Assembly (NCBI GenBank): GCA_028751875.1
Contig: CM054155.1
Coordinates: 343,798 to 407,797 of the forward strand
Direction of reading: 5' to 3'
Length of the DNA: 64,000 nucleotides
Source of the DNA: Rapana venosa
Lineage: Eukaryota; Mollusca; Gastropoda; Neogastropoda; Muricidae
In this document: positions 60,743-63,905 of the stretch, in pieces
Layout of the letters: each line of letters opens with the position of its first letter
Position numbering within the stretch: the stretch's first letter is position 1
Translations under genes and position numbers: made by a program
The notes under the pieces: model-generated
Databases searched by the model: none
Told to the model about the DNA's origin: nothing
Seen by the model: the letters and a program-made list of their open reading frames with translations, nothing else

Positions 60743-63700
60743 CATGTGGTATACTAAATTATTTAGTGCATGTAAAAGAACCCACGGCAACAAGAGAGTT
60801 GACCCTGGCAAAATTCTATAGAAAAAAGCCACTCTGGTAGGGAAACAAATACACTTGCAAACAACAAAGAAAGAAAGAAAGGGGGTGCTGCTCTTGTGGC
60901 GACGTCTCTCCCCAGGGAGAGCAGCCCGAATTTCACGCAGAGAAATCTGCCGTGACTTAAAGTGGTATAAAATAAATTAAAAAATTTTTAAAGTCAGTTT
61001 GTCCTTTTAAAATATCATCATGTCCTTTTAATTGCTGAAAGATAATTTAAAGTCATGTTGAATCATGCCAAAAGGCATGACCATGCATGGTACGATCTCC
61101 GACAATTTGCGGAAATCCTCCCCCCCCCCCATTTTTTTTTTTAAAGAAAAAAATGAACCCCCCTCCCCCAAAAAAAACACTGTTCAAGGGATTAACTCTT
61201 CCATGCCAATAACTTCCCTTCTCTGCTGTACATCCCTATAGGTAGCAGCAAGTGATGAAGTGAAGTGAAGTGAAGTGAAGTGAAGGGGGGGCCACTTTAC
61301 TGACCAACAGTGGGTGTCCAGGTTCAGGAAAGGCATGGATGGCCTAGGCTAGCAGCGCTAACTAAGGCAGTAAGTTCAGAGGGGTGAAGGGGGATGATGG
61401 TAGGAAGAAAGAAGGGGGAGAGTGGAGGCTGTTCCACTTCAGCCCTGCCTGGGATCAGCCAGCCATGTTTCTGAACACGACAGTCACTGTGACTGGACTG
61501 AAAATCAAAGCCATGTTTCTGAACACGACAGTCACTGTGACTGGACTGAAAATCAAAGCCATGTTTCTGAACACGACAGTCACTGTGACTGGACTGAAAA
61601 TCAAGATGCCGGGAAAATGTTCTTTCCAAGCTACCAAGTTGACTGCTAACGATTCCTGTAAGTGGATTAGAAGATAGATCTAGAGCTAACTACTTCTTCG
61701 CGAACACTCAGACAGTAACTGTTGTTGTTTGTTGTATGTGTGAAAATGTGTCACGCTGCCATTAAGTGCCTGACTAGTCAGGCCCAGCATATCTGACTTT
61801 GGCATGGGAGAGAATCATCTTTGAAATCTTTCTGGAAAAAGTAGGAGAGTGGACCAAGAAGGCAGAAAATAGTCGAGAAGGAGGTGACAGGAAGGAAAGG
61901 AACAAGGCAGAAACAAGAGAATATAGAAAAGAGGAAATTTCTTGATCAGAATTTCCAGAAGGCAGGGATGCTATTAATACTGACAGACCCCGGCATCCCC
62001 ACAGGGGAGATCTAGATGTAACTGAAAAGAGTACTGCAGGTGGGTTTTGTGTGTGGGTGGGTGTGTCATCAAAGATGACATCAATGGACGGAAATGTTCT
62101 TAGGCGGCAGCATGCCAAGACAGAGAAACAAGTGATGCTGACAACGATCGTGTAAGGCGTTAGAAATTGTTGACTGCCACTACAGCTATAGGTTTTCCAG
62201 TAGTTCCACTGTATTTGCATGTTAGGATCTTTAAAGATTCTGTAAAATGCGATGGCTAGGTCCTTTTAAACTGACTTGGGGTCCTTTTAAGTCCTTCAAA
62301 GGTCCTTTTTTTGCTGTCACTGACTGTTTTAGTTTATTTTTAACGCAGCAAGAATATGAAATGGTTGGTGTTGAGGCAAATTGATATGCTGCTGACTACC
62401 TGACTTTGCACAAAATCAAGCCATCAAATTTTTATCATAGAAAGCCACCACTTGCCACAAAATGCATATTCACCACTATGATGATCACAATGGTGTCTAA
62501 CATCTACACCACATTGCAGTGACATCTACACCACATTGCAGTGACATCTACACCACATTGCAGTGACATCTACACCACATTGCAGTGACATCTACACTGC
62601 ATTGCAGTGACATCTACACCGCATTGCAGTGACATCTACACCGCATTGCAGTGACATCTACACCACATTGCAGTGACATCTACACCACATTGCAGTGACA
62701 TCTACACCGCATTGCAGTGACATCTACACCGCATTGCAGTGACATCTACACCGCATTGCAGTGACATCTACACCACATTGCAGTGACATCTACACTACAT
62801 TGCAGTGACATCTACACTGCATTGCAGTGACATCTACACCGCATTGCAGTGACATCTACTCTACATTGCAGTGACATCTACACCACATTGCAGTGACTGT
62901 GATGTGTCTAACATCTACAACACCACATTGCAGTGACATCTACACCACATTGCAGTGACATCTACACCACATTGCAGTGACTGTGGTGTGTCTAACATCT
63001 ACAACACCACATTGCAGTGACATCTACACCACATTGCAGTGACATCTACACCACATTGCAGTGACATCTACACCACATTGCAGTGACTGTGATGTGTCTA
63101 ACATCCACAACACCACATTGCAGTGACATCCACACCACATTGCAGTGACATCTACACCACATTGCAGTGACTGTGGTGTGTCTAACATCTACAACACCAC
63201 ATTGCAGTGACATCTACACCACATTGCAGTGACTGTGATGTGTCTAACATCTACAACACCACATTGCAGTGACTGTGATGTGTCTAACATCTACAACACC
63301 ACATTGCAGTGACTGTGATGTGTCTAACATCTACAACACCACATTGCAGTGACTGTGATGTGTCTAACATCTACAACACCACATTGCAGTGACTGTGATG
63401 TGTCTAACATCTACAACACCACATTGCAGTGACTGTGATGTACAGTGATGTGTCTGTCTAATAGTAAGCACATGACCATGACATCATGATGAGGACAGAC
63501 ATTGACGGTGACAGTGGCCTGACTTGCTTGTGCAGGAGAAAAAGCCTGTGGTTCAGCAGAGGAGAGAGAAGGTTAGAGAGGACGAGGAGGAGGAGGACGA
63601 TGAAGAGACAGAGATAGAAGAACAGGAGGAAGTCGATGAGTATGTTCGACCCAAAAACCACCGAAAAAACCGAGGGTCTCGCGGCTCCCACCATCGCCTG

Positions 63701-63905
63701 CGACACAGTCGTAAGCGGCATGAGCGCTATCGCAGCGATGAGGAGGAGGAGGAAGGGGGTGGTTTGCCGGAGGAGGTGTACGCCAAAAGGACGTGTCGAA
63801 CACGCTCCACTGTCAGCTACCAGTTCAAGGAGTACGATGACCTCATCAAGAGTGCCATCCAGGAGGATCTCAGCGACCCCAAACCTCCCAGAGCTAGACC
63901 TCCAG
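17065..63905 (+). CDS. RSF1: RSF1 orthologue, gene span (11 exons seen; incomplete)
   Basis: Remodeling and spacing factor 1 is the large nuclear subunit of the RSF complex. With the ISWI ATPase SNF2H it deposits and spaces nucleosomes; its PHD finger and acidic regions contact histones. Seen here, in order: the N-terminal [14 protein letters not shown] block, [27 protein letters not shown], the [19 protein letters not shown] block, a huge acidic exon, an RG-rich basic stretch, a PHD finger ([40 protein letters not shown]), the helix after it ([27 protein letters not shown]) and [20 protein letters not shown]. All match vertebrate RSF1 in order. Coding exons: 17065-17209, 18581-18697, 20407-20483, 31501-31598, 33875-38451, 46135-46495, 50206-50279, 52553-52657, 56024-56103, 57033-57084, 63536-63905. 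All junction phases agree. One or more exons are lost in the gap; the 3' end lies outside. Confidence 0.92.
17210..18080 (+). other. RSF1 intron 1 (visible part) with ~152-bp direct repeat
   Basis: AT-rich intron. From about 17778 to 18060 a unit of roughly 152 bp is present twice, starting 'ccgaccacctactgctgaca' at 17783 and 17935. The second copy is shorter by a few bases and runs up to the gap. No exon for the missing RSF1 residues is visible. Confidence 0.7.
18081..18580. other. assembly gap (500 N)
   Basis: Exactly 500 Ns, the conventional placeholder, so the true size is unknown. About 65 residues of RSF1 (by comparison with the vertebrate protein) are missing between exon 1 and the exon at 18581. 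Confidence 0.98.
18581..18697 (+). CDS. RSF1: RSF1 exon (5' end in gap)
   Basis: Reads [20 protein letters not shown] then [19 protein letters not shown]. This matches the vertebrate CQFDDNLKFK…GRDKDGLMYWYQL block, part of the WHIM-like N-terminal region that contacts the ISWI partner in related factors. The exon starts right at the gap edge, so its acceptor is not seen and it may be longer. Donor at 18698 (gtgagg), phase 0. Confidence 0.9.
18698..19107 (+). other. RSF1 intron, low complexity
   Basis: Holds a pyrimidine-rich tract (18770-18910) including a 26-base C run at 18873-18898. Around 18960-19100 a short AT-rich unit ('aatctgtcctgtgtagc'/'aatctgttctatgtaat') is repeated. No gene is seen. 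Confidence 0.7.
19108..19495 (+). mobile_element. tRNA-headed SINE-like element
   Basis: The head has an A-box-like 'tggtgtagtggttagcacc' and a B-box-like 'gggtcaaatccc' spaced as in tRNA-derived SINEs. The body has no similarity I recognise. The 3' limit is approximate, in an A-rich stretch near 19485-19505. It could be a plain tRNA relic, but cloverleaf stems are not conserved. Confidence 0.6.
19520..20235 (+). repeat. dispersed repeat (copy 1), split by a SINE
   Basis: Flanks 19520-19680 and 20094-20235 match 51115-51365 closely ('gtgtcaaagcct', 'ggtcacca', 'gttagctcagaacaggcacc', 'agtgacccagcagcagtg'). Copy 2 lacks the SINE, so it acts as an empty-site control. Family not recognised. Confidence 0.75.
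19681..20093 (+). mobile_element. SINE-I copy
   Basis: Starts 'ggatcggtggtctagaggta'; B-box-like 'ggtttgaatcgcg'; central 'gagacgataaaccgaggtcc' and 'cccacggcaacaagagagtt'; 3' part 'ggagagcagcctgaatttca'. Unlike the copies at 6.5 and 52.0 kb it lacks the ATT tail and ends in 'aaatgaaataaatgaaat'. Boundaries are set by comparison with the SINE-free repeat at 51.1 kb. Confidence 0.85.
20407..20483 (+). CDS. RSF1: RSF1 exon ([15 protein letters not shown])
   Basis: Acceptor 'ttattgtag', donor 'gtatgt' at 20484. Enters in phase 0 and leaves with two bases of an Arg/Ser codon. Encodes [20 protein letters not shown] then WKLIC. The vertebrate counterpart is DQDHNVRMYIEEQDDQDGSSW. Highly conserved spacing supports the call. 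It follows WYLL of the previous exon without a gap. Confidence 0.93.
20486..20600. repeat. (TG)n-rich tract after the exon donor
   Basis: Imperfect TG repeats with 'gtgtgtgaatgtgtgtg' begin within two bases of the 5' splice site. Confidence 0.85.
20604..21116 (-). mobile_element. SINE-II, split by a LINE tail
   Basis: On the minus strand the head 'gcgggatagcctggtggtgt' with 'tagagcac' (A box) and 'cccaggtttaac' (B box) lies at 21116-21045. Then comes the central block 'ccttcggatgagactataaa' (20986-21000), and the 3' end is 'atcctcgaaattaaagaatt'. A plus-strand LINE-A 3' end (20650-20822) is inserted near the SINE 3' end. Fragments of the same family lie at 15.7 and 40.7 kb. Confidence 0.75.
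20650..20822 (+). mobile_element. LINE-A 3' end only
   Basis: Contains a (GT)n tract, 'aatgagttgagtgcaagtgc' and the family tail 'cgctatataaattccattta' with ATT repeats. It matches the complement of 30541-30690. It is severely 5'-truncated, typical for target-primed reverse transcription. Confidence 0.85.
21117..21251. other. short spacer with TG tract
   Basis: A (TG)n run then unique sequence up to the piggyBac-like element. Nothing else is seen. Confidence 0.5.
21252..22358 (+). mobile_element. non-autonomous piggyBac-like element
   Basis: The ends are inverted: CCCTAGTGGC at the left and GCTACTAGGG at the right (one mismatch). TTAA follows the right end (22359-22362); the left flank is GTAA, a one-base change of TTAA. 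This is the piggyBac signature. Inside, 21750-21965 encodes a piggyBac-like N-terminal segment ([20 protein letters not shown]), and 21480-21600 an acidic-type leader. The rest of the transposase, including catalytic Asp residues, is absent, so it depends on another source. A palindrome 'cccggaatattccggg' lies at 21315-21330, and a partial copy at 21278-21292. Confidence 0.85.
22363..22829. other. RSF1 intron, no feature recognised
   Basis: T/G-rich sequence. The open frame 22426-22803 is a composition artefact (V/F/C-rich, no domain). Confidence 0.6.
22830..25642 (+). mobile_element. Tx1/L1-like LINE, left part
   Basis: Bases 24090-25640 encode [22 protein letters not shown] (24121), [20 protein letters not shown] (~24304), [30 protein letters not shown] (~24510), [20 protein letters not shown] (~24685), [11 protein letters not shown] (~24813, catalytic FADD), then [16 protein letters not shown] and, after a frameshift near 25000, [14 protein letters not shown] and [13 protein letters not shown]. 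This order is typical of Tx1/L1 ORF2. The stretch 22830-24000 is full of long A, T and G runs and has no open frame; it should hold the endonuclease end but is too degraded to confirm. The element is interrupted at 25642. Confidence 0.85.
25643..27830. mobile_element. 2.19-kb TTAA-flanked insertion in the LINE
   Basis: TTAA occurs at 25639-25642 and 27831-27834. Removing 25643-27834 rejoins the LINE frame exactly (…CICYKRSLK + [14 protein letters not shown]…). The restored target is the palindrome gagtcttaagactc. No clear terminal inverted repeats and no transposase frame are visible. The insert holds C, CA and TA tracts. Probably a non-autonomous piggyBac-type or other TTAA-targeting element. 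Confidence 0.72.
26821..26911. repeat. (CA)n microsatellite
   Basis: Two CA blocks separated by small interruptions, inside the TTAA insert. A C run lies upstream at 26654-26677. Confidence 0.95.
27831..29048 (+). mobile_element. Tx1/L1-like LINE, right part
   Basis: Continues the ORF2: [30 protein letters not shown] [16 protein letters not shown], then 28126-28644 with [24 protein letters not shown] sequence and the C-terminal zinc knuckle [18 protein letters not shown] (C-x2-C-x7-H-x4-C, ~28336). It stops at 28642. About 390 bp of 3' UTR ends in an A run at 29034-29048. There is one frameshift near 28075-28120. Confidence 0.85.
29049..30540. other. RSF1 intron with simple repeats
   Basis: (GA)n at 29203-29254, TG tracts near 29420-29580 and 29658-29705, and a short 'ttgacttgac' repeat at 29868-29898. 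No gene is recognised; the longest open frame (29485-29874) is composed of TG repeat. Confidence 0.7.
30541..30828 (-). mobile_element. LINE-A 3' end
   Basis: On the minus strand it ends with 'gctatataaattccattta' and ATT repeats. It includes a (GT)n tract and extends to 'cctaagatttcctttcctgt', just downstream of the ORF stop in fuller copies. 5'-truncated. Confidence 0.85.
30829..31500. other. RSF1 intron, nothing recognised
   Basis: No domain, repeat or RNA gene is seen; it ends in the acceptor tract of the next exon ('tctttttcag'). Confidence 0.6.
31501..31598 (+). CDS. RSF1: RSF1 exon ([15 protein letters not shown])
   Basis: Acceptor 'tctttttcag', donor 'gtaagt' at 31599. The first base completes the codon left open by the exon ending at 20483; the exon leaves in phase 1. 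Encodes [20 protein letters not shown] and [10 protein letters not shown]. The vertebrate match is NRNELAETLALLK. An 11-kb intron precedes it. Confidence 0.87.
31599..31984. other. RSF1 intron, nothing recognised
   Basis: AT-rich sequence with 'tatttcacaaca' twice (31689, 31784). No gene is seen. Confidence 0.6.
31985..32200 (+). mobile_element. RTE-like LINE C-terminal scrap
   Basis: Encodes [20 protein letters not shown] and, after a frameshift, [13 protein letters not shown], the C-terminal motif block of RTE-type ORFs. Both ends are truncated. Confidence 0.75.
32201..32734. other. RSF1 intron, nothing recognised
   Basis: The open frame 32480-32716 has no recognisable domain and no splice context. 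No repeat is seen. Confidence 0.5.
32735..32956 (+). mobile_element. RTEX-like LINE 3' end (LINE-D)
   Basis: Encodes [20 protein letters not shown] and [20 protein letters not shown] and ends in GAA repeats. Same 3' end as the minus-strand copies at 46.9 and 57.6 kb. Confidence 0.85.
32957..33874. other. RSF1 intron with simple repeats
   Basis: (TA)n at 32993-33026, a C run at 33155-33178 followed by CT and 'cactcactc' repeats, another C run at 33573-33596 followed by A's. No gene is seen. It ends in the acceptor 'gtgattgcag' of the large exon. Confidence 0.75.
33875..38451 (+). CDS. RSF1: RSF1 giant acidic exon (frameshifted as assembled)
   Basis: Acceptor at 33874; the phase-1 G carried over gives D of [20 protein letters not shown]. 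Donor 'gtaagt' at 38452, phase 0. About 1,525 codons, rich in S, T, E, K and D. It holds a 75-bp repeat, a 24-bp repeat and a 27-bp repeat, VKEE/VKHE motifs, and near the 3' end basic segments [10 protein letters not shown] and [15 protein letters not shown] followed by AEKRAKRGG and [14 protein letters not shown]. It corresponds to the low-complexity middle of vertebrate RSF1. The frame must shift near 34995-35015, 35265-35285, 35640-35690, 35772, 35885, 36411 and 37060-37160; most lie in repeats or A runs, so sequencing or collapse errors are more likely than gene death. Small hidden introns are possible. Confidence 0.8.
34064..34352 (+). repeat. 75-bp coding repeat (25 aa) in RSF1
   Basis: Four copies, the last partial. 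Each encodes [19 protein letters not shown] followed by VETQHT. Copies are almost identical, so they arose or were homogenised recently. Confidence 0.95.
35320..35526 (+). repeat. 24-bp coding repeat (8 aa) in RSF1
   Basis: About nine near-perfect copies encoding VTQATEGS. Confidence 0.95.
35690..35900 (+). repeat. ~30-bp coding repeat (AETEETKA) in RSF1
   Basis: Imperfect units such as 'gcagaaacagaagaaacaaa'. Read in one frame they give [16 protein letters not shown]; the assembly drops to a K/Q-rich frame at a one-base loss near 35772 and returns near 35885. Confidence 0.85.
35950..36255 (+). repeat. 27-bp coding repeat (9 aa) in RSF1
   Basis: About eleven copies encoding SAEEKSETK, with SAEGKSETK and SPEEKSETK variants. 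Highly charged, probably helical. Confidence 0.95.
38469..38697. repeat. GGCTGGTT/GCCTGGCT minisatellite at exon donor
   Basis: An array of 'ggctggttggctgcct'-type units begins 17 bp past the donor at 38452. It has no stop in any forward frame, which creates misleading W/A/G-rich open frames. Confidence 0.95.
38806..39100 (+). mobile_element. SINE with tRNA-like head and 5S-rRNA-like segment
   Basis: Starts with a tRNA-like A-box region 'gatagctcagtggtcagagc'. At 38859-38905 comes 'ttaagcagcgtcgagcatgg' then 'ttaccacttggatgggtgat', which matches the internal control region of animal 5S rRNA (…AAGCAGGGTCGGGCCTGGTTAGTACTTGGATGGG…). A SINE-like body follows ('ctataaattggtacctgctt', 'gggtgccaccctcattatgc'). 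The 3' end is approximate. 5S-derived SINE promoters are known; the tRNA-then-5S order is what is odd. Confidence 0.7.
39190..39312. repeat. ~22-24 bp minisatellite
   Basis: Five to six copies of 'ggcaggtgataggtactttt' with a variable T run. Confidence 0.9.
39313..39902. other. probable piggyBac 3' flank, nothing coding
   Basis: AT-rich sequence downstream (minus strand) of the piggyBac transposase stop. No clear terminal inverted repeat was found. Confidence 0.45.
39903..41063 (-). pseudogene. piggyBac transposase, N-terminus missing
   Basis: The minus strand encodes the DDE core: [20 protein letters not shown] (first Asp), then [32 protein letters not shown] (second Asp, ~40690), [20 protein letters not shown] with [13 protein letters not shown] (third Asp, ~40495), [16 protein letters not shown], and the Cys-rich C-terminus CVLCQG…[15 protein letters not shown]…YHT (~39925-40060). 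The three catalytic acidic positions are kept. It is broken by a SINE scrap (40725-40793) and frameshifts near 40180 and 40600. Nothing matching the N-terminal third is seen upstream of 41063, where a 'tttgttgcag' could be a splice acceptor. Confidence 0.82.
40725..40793 (-). mobile_element. SINE-II 3' scrap in piggyBac
   Basis: 'aagtcaagtcaaaattttat' … 'gcatttgctttttttcatc' resembles the 3' part of SINE-II. 'caacccttgt' flanks it on both sides (40715 and 40786), a 10-bp target-site duplication. Confidence 0.65.
41186..41342. repeat. (CA)n-(CT)n compound microsatellite
   Basis: About 23 CA units then about 45 CT units. A smaller (TA)n/(TATC)n tract lies at 41467-41511. Confidence 0.97.
41512..42320. 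repeat. unclassified repeat with ~140-bp tandem duplication
   Basis: 'gttgtgacatggaaaccaca' occurs at 42044 and 42178 (and a variant at 41700). Each is followed by 'cccctcaaaa' and then 'gaaacaatgcattctt'. The two units at 42040-42178 and 42179-42310 are diverged copies. No coding potential is seen. Confidence 0.65.
42321..43890. other. RSF1 intron with simple repeats
   Basis: (CA)n at 42889-42992 and TG tracts near 43198-43340. No gene or domain is recognised. Confidence 0.7.
43891..45650 (-). mobile_element. mosaic CR1/L2-like LINE (LINE-A) 3' region
   Basis: The minus strand encodes LINE-A RT C-terminal sequence three times over in parts: 45646-45155 ([13 protein letters not shown] … LRKKK), 45150-44895 ([18 protein letters not shown] … FKPK), then a jump back upstream, 44893-44172 ([20 protein letters not shown] … GLKTYLFQT), then a (GT)n 3' UTR. 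A further 3' end of a different subfamily (44171-43891) carries the tail and ATT repeats. The middle pieces join in one 329-codon frame (44328-45317). Confidence 0.85.
45651..46134. other. RSF1 intron with short internal repeat
   Basis: Several loose copies of 'aacatattctgtaaa'/'gatgctgtaaaagacaa' (45660-46110). It ends in the acceptor 'tttttgctgcag'. Confidence 0.55.
46135..46495 (+). CDS. RSF1: RSF1 exon (basic/acidic, before PHD)
   Basis: Acceptor 'ttgctgcag'; donor 'gtgagt' at 46496; enters in phase 0, leaves in phase 1. Encodes [17 protein letters not shown], a Lys-rich stretch, [20 protein letters not shown] and [20 protein letters not shown]. Vertebrate RSF1 has similar RRSPRIS and acidic segments just before its PHD finger, so position and composition agree. 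Likely disordered. Confidence 0.88.
46496..46916. other. RSF1 intron, G-rich tract
   Basis: A purine-rich stretch with G runs at 46738-46830. 'ccacaatcagctca' is repeated at 46888 and 46902, beside the LINE end. No gene is seen. Confidence 0.6.
46917..47645 (-). mobile_element. RTEX-like LINE (LINE-D) 3' end
   Basis: The minus strand encodes [20 protein letters not shown] (~47555), [40 protein letters not shown] sequence and [20 protein letters not shown]. It ends in GAA repeats. A 25-bp segment ('cccatttgatctctgtcatg') is duplicated at 47246/47271, breaking the frame. Confidence 0.87.
47786..48600. repeat. 46-bp minisatellite
   Basis: About 17 copies of a unit containing 'tgatttctcctcttttacct', 'gtgtggtagttacaagatgt' and 'caacat'. 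A variant with 'gatagattgaagatgtcaac' occurs at 48064, 48154 and 48565. Confidence 0.97.
48640..50160. repeat. 27-bp minisatellite before PHD exon 1
   Basis: About 50 copies of 'gattgatagattggagatgt' + 'caacagt', progressively diverged to the right. It ends about 45 bp before the acceptor of the exon at 50206. It reads open in several frames on both strands, which gives false ORFs. Confidence 0.97.
50206..50279 (+). CDS. RSF1: RSF1 exon, first half of PHD finger
   Basis: Acceptor 'gctgtgcag', donor 'gtaagt' at 50280. Enters with two bases completing a Lys codon and leaves in phase 0. Encodes [20 protein letters not shown] and THPDM. It supplies the first two zinc ligands pairs' leading Cys (C-x2-C) and the THPD turn; vertebrate RSF1 has DDEPCKKCGLPNHPELI. 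Confidence 0.92.
50280..51114. other. RSF1 intron, no gene recognised
   Basis: The frame 50504-50713 ends [20 protein letters not shown] with [20 protein letters not shown]. It looks protein-like but matches no family I know and lacks an obvious splice context. It may be a transposon relic. Confidence 0.4.
51115..51440 (+). repeat. dispersed repeat (copy 2, SINE-free)
   Basis: Matches 19520-19680 + 20094-20235 in the same order and orientation without the intervening SINE. Confidence 0.75.
51598..51668 (-). mobile_element. LINE/SINE 3' tail only
   Basis: 'gaaatggaattcatatagtg' followed by 'aatcttgtaaaacaacaaat', preceded by ATT-type repeats (minus-strand tail). It sits inside the 'gtgatatgtcaacaagaaga' intronic repeat. 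Confidence 0.75.
51720..52030 (+). repeat. three tandem half-copies of the PHD exon with acceptor
   Basis: Exon-like blocks 51757-51804, 51860-51907 and 51960-52007 each encode [16 protein letters not shown] and each is preceded by the same 'gtgatatgttttcag' acceptor. Each runs into (TTG)n and then a stop, with no donor. The period is about 100 bp. The true exon (52553) has GY in place of DF and continues into [10 protein letters not shown]. Confidence 0.95.
52031..52517 (+). mobile_element. SINE-I copy in the PHD repeat
   Basis: Starts 'ggatcggtggtctagaggta', A and B boxes intact ('ggttcgtaccccg'), central 'gagacgataaaccgaggtcc', 3' 'cgctatataaattccataca' and ATT repeats. 'atatgt' flanks both sides. 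It separates the third half-copy from the real PHD exon. The best preserved SINE-I here. Confidence 0.92.
52553..52657 (+). CDS. RSF1: RSF1 exon, second half of PHD finger
   Basis: Acceptor 'tatgttttcag', donor 'gttggt' at 52658 (weaker than the others). Phase 0 in and out, 35 codons: [20 protein letters not shown] then [15 protein letters not shown]. With the previous exon this completes a C4HC3 PHD zinc finger. Vertebrate RSF1: LLCDSCDSGYHTACLRPPL…DGEWFCPPCQH. Nearly identical, so under strong constraint. Confidence 0.93.
52663..53640. repeat. CT-rich minisatellite after PHD exon
   Basis: About 1 kb of irregular 'ttctcctcctgcc' units starts 5 bp past the donor. One strand is almost pure pyrimidine. 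It yields long false open frames on both strands. Confidence 0.97.
53641..54785. repeat. ~26-bp minisatellite
   Basis: About 40 copies of 'ttcacctgtcctgtcatgtg' + 'tccccc' with a C run of 4-6. It is open in all forward frames. No host coding meaning. Confidence 0.97.
54786..55800. other. RSF1 intron, no gene recognised
   Basis: Contains degraded CT and CA sequence to 55130 and unique sequence after. Minus-strand frames at 55338-55702 are moderately long but match nothing I recognise. Confidence 0.5.
55804..55889. repeat. (CA)n microsatellite
   Basis: About 29 CA units, an 'aacagaga' break, then about 9 more. Confidence 0.97.
56024..56103 (+). CDS. RSF1: RSF1 exon, post-PHD helix
   Basis: Acceptor 'gtgattgcag', donor 'gtcagt' at 56104. 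Enters in phase 0, leaves with two bases. Encodes [20 protein letters not shown] and KDRLVR. Vertebrate: KLLCEKLEEQLQDLDVALKK. Probable amphipathic helix joined to the PHD finger. Confidence 0.92.
56104..56784. other. RSF1 intron, no gene recognised
   Basis: A minus-strand frame at 56199-56543 (114 codons) has no domain I know. No repeat is seen before the 35-bp array. Confidence 0.5.
56785..57032 (+). repeat. 35-bp minisatellite forming a splice acceptor tract
   Basis: About seven copies of 'tgatgcagtgatgctgtttt' + 'tcttttttctgtcaa'. The last unit ends 'tttttctttttcag' and is itself the polypyrimidine tract and AG of the next exon. Each unit also carries a 'gatgcag'. Confidence 0.95.
57033..57084 (+). 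CDS. RSF1: RSF1 exon ([17 protein letters not shown])
   Basis: Acceptor 'tctttttcag', donor 'gtgagt' at 57085. Its first base completes an Arg codon; it leaves in phase 0. Encodes [17 protein letters not shown]. Vertebrate: KERLVYVGISIENI. Strongly conserved. Confidence 0.93.
57099..57582 (+). mobile_element. older piggyBac-like element, left part
   Basis: Matches the left 480 bp of the element at 21252 ('tggcttactttcgctttcag', 'tttgcaccagaattt', 'attgacagtgaggag'). TTAA precedes it (57095-57098) and the end reads CTTTAGTACCGCAG. It lies 14 bp past the exon boundary. The rest is found at 62315-62505. Confidence 0.82.
57585..60640 (-). mobile_element. RTEX-like LINE (LINE-D), near full length, broken
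   Basis: Read on the minus strand: endonuclease from about 60590 ([14 protein letters not shown], [20 protein letters not shown] at ~60280, [20 protein letters not shown] at 60164, [12 protein letters not shown] at ~59980), linker, then [22 protein letters not shown] (~59030), [20 protein letters not shown] (~58940), [20 protein letters not shown] (the usual AFD is ASD, ~58830), [20 protein letters not shown] (~58660), [18 protein letters not shown] (~58555), then a zinc-knuckle-like [15 protein letters not shown] (~58330) and the C-terminal block [20 protein letters not shown] (~57780). Ends in GAA repeats. Frameshifts occur near 60170, 59210, 58715 and 58250. It is inserted in the older piggyBac copy. 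Confidence 0.87.
60657..60990 (+). mobile_element. SINE-I, 5'-truncated
   Basis: Starts within the head at 'tttggaccggaaacttttcc'. It has the central 'gatgataaaccgaggtccca' and 'cccacggcaacaagagagtt', and ends 'ttaaagtggtataaaataaa'. No ATT tail. Confidence 0.88.
60991..62314. other. RSF1 intron, mostly unclassified
   Basis: Short 'gtccttttaa' motifs recur near 60998, 61020 and 62260-62310, on both sides of the interval. C and A runs lie at 61119-61170, and (AGTGA)n at 61257-61285. No gene is seen. Confidence 0.55.
61462..61605. repeat. 48-bp tandem triplication
   Basis: Three identical units containing 'gccatgtttctgaacacgac' and 'agtcactgtgactggactga'. Being a multiple of 3 it stays open on both strands, but no splice or start context supports coding. 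Confidence 0.9.
62315..62505 (+). mobile_element. older piggyBac-like element, right part
   Basis: Matches 21745-21930: 'gttttagtttatttttaacg', 'attgatatgctgctgactac', 'catagaaagccaccacttgc', 'aatggtgtctaacatc'. It runs straight into the minisatellite; the right terminus is not seen. Confidence 0.8.
62506..63445. repeat. 22-bp then 40-bp minisatellite before the last exon
   Basis: Units 'gacatctacaccacattgca' + 'gt' repeat about 20 times, then are interspersed with and finally replaced by a 40-bp unit adding 'gactgtgatgtgtctaacat'. It stops 90 bp before the acceptor at 63535. Confidence 0.97.
63536..63905 (+). CDS. RSF1: RSF1 exon (acidic block and [10 protein letters not shown])
   Basis: Acceptor 'cttgtgcag', donor 'gtgagg' at 63906. 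Enters in phase 0, leaves in phase 1. Encodes [20 protein letters not shown], an acidic run, basic [20 protein letters not shown], then [20 protein letters not shown] and [14 protein letters not shown]. The vertebrate match is RRSTRTRKCISYRFDEFDEAIDEAIEDDI, just C-terminal to the PHD region. The Arg/Lys-rich insert before it is not obvious in vertebrates. The remaining C-terminal exons lie beyond the window. Confidence 0.92.

Noticed and set aside
61384..61677. Frame through the 48-bp triplication ([16 protein letters not shown])
   Set aside because: Open on both strands owing to the unit length; no other coding evidence.
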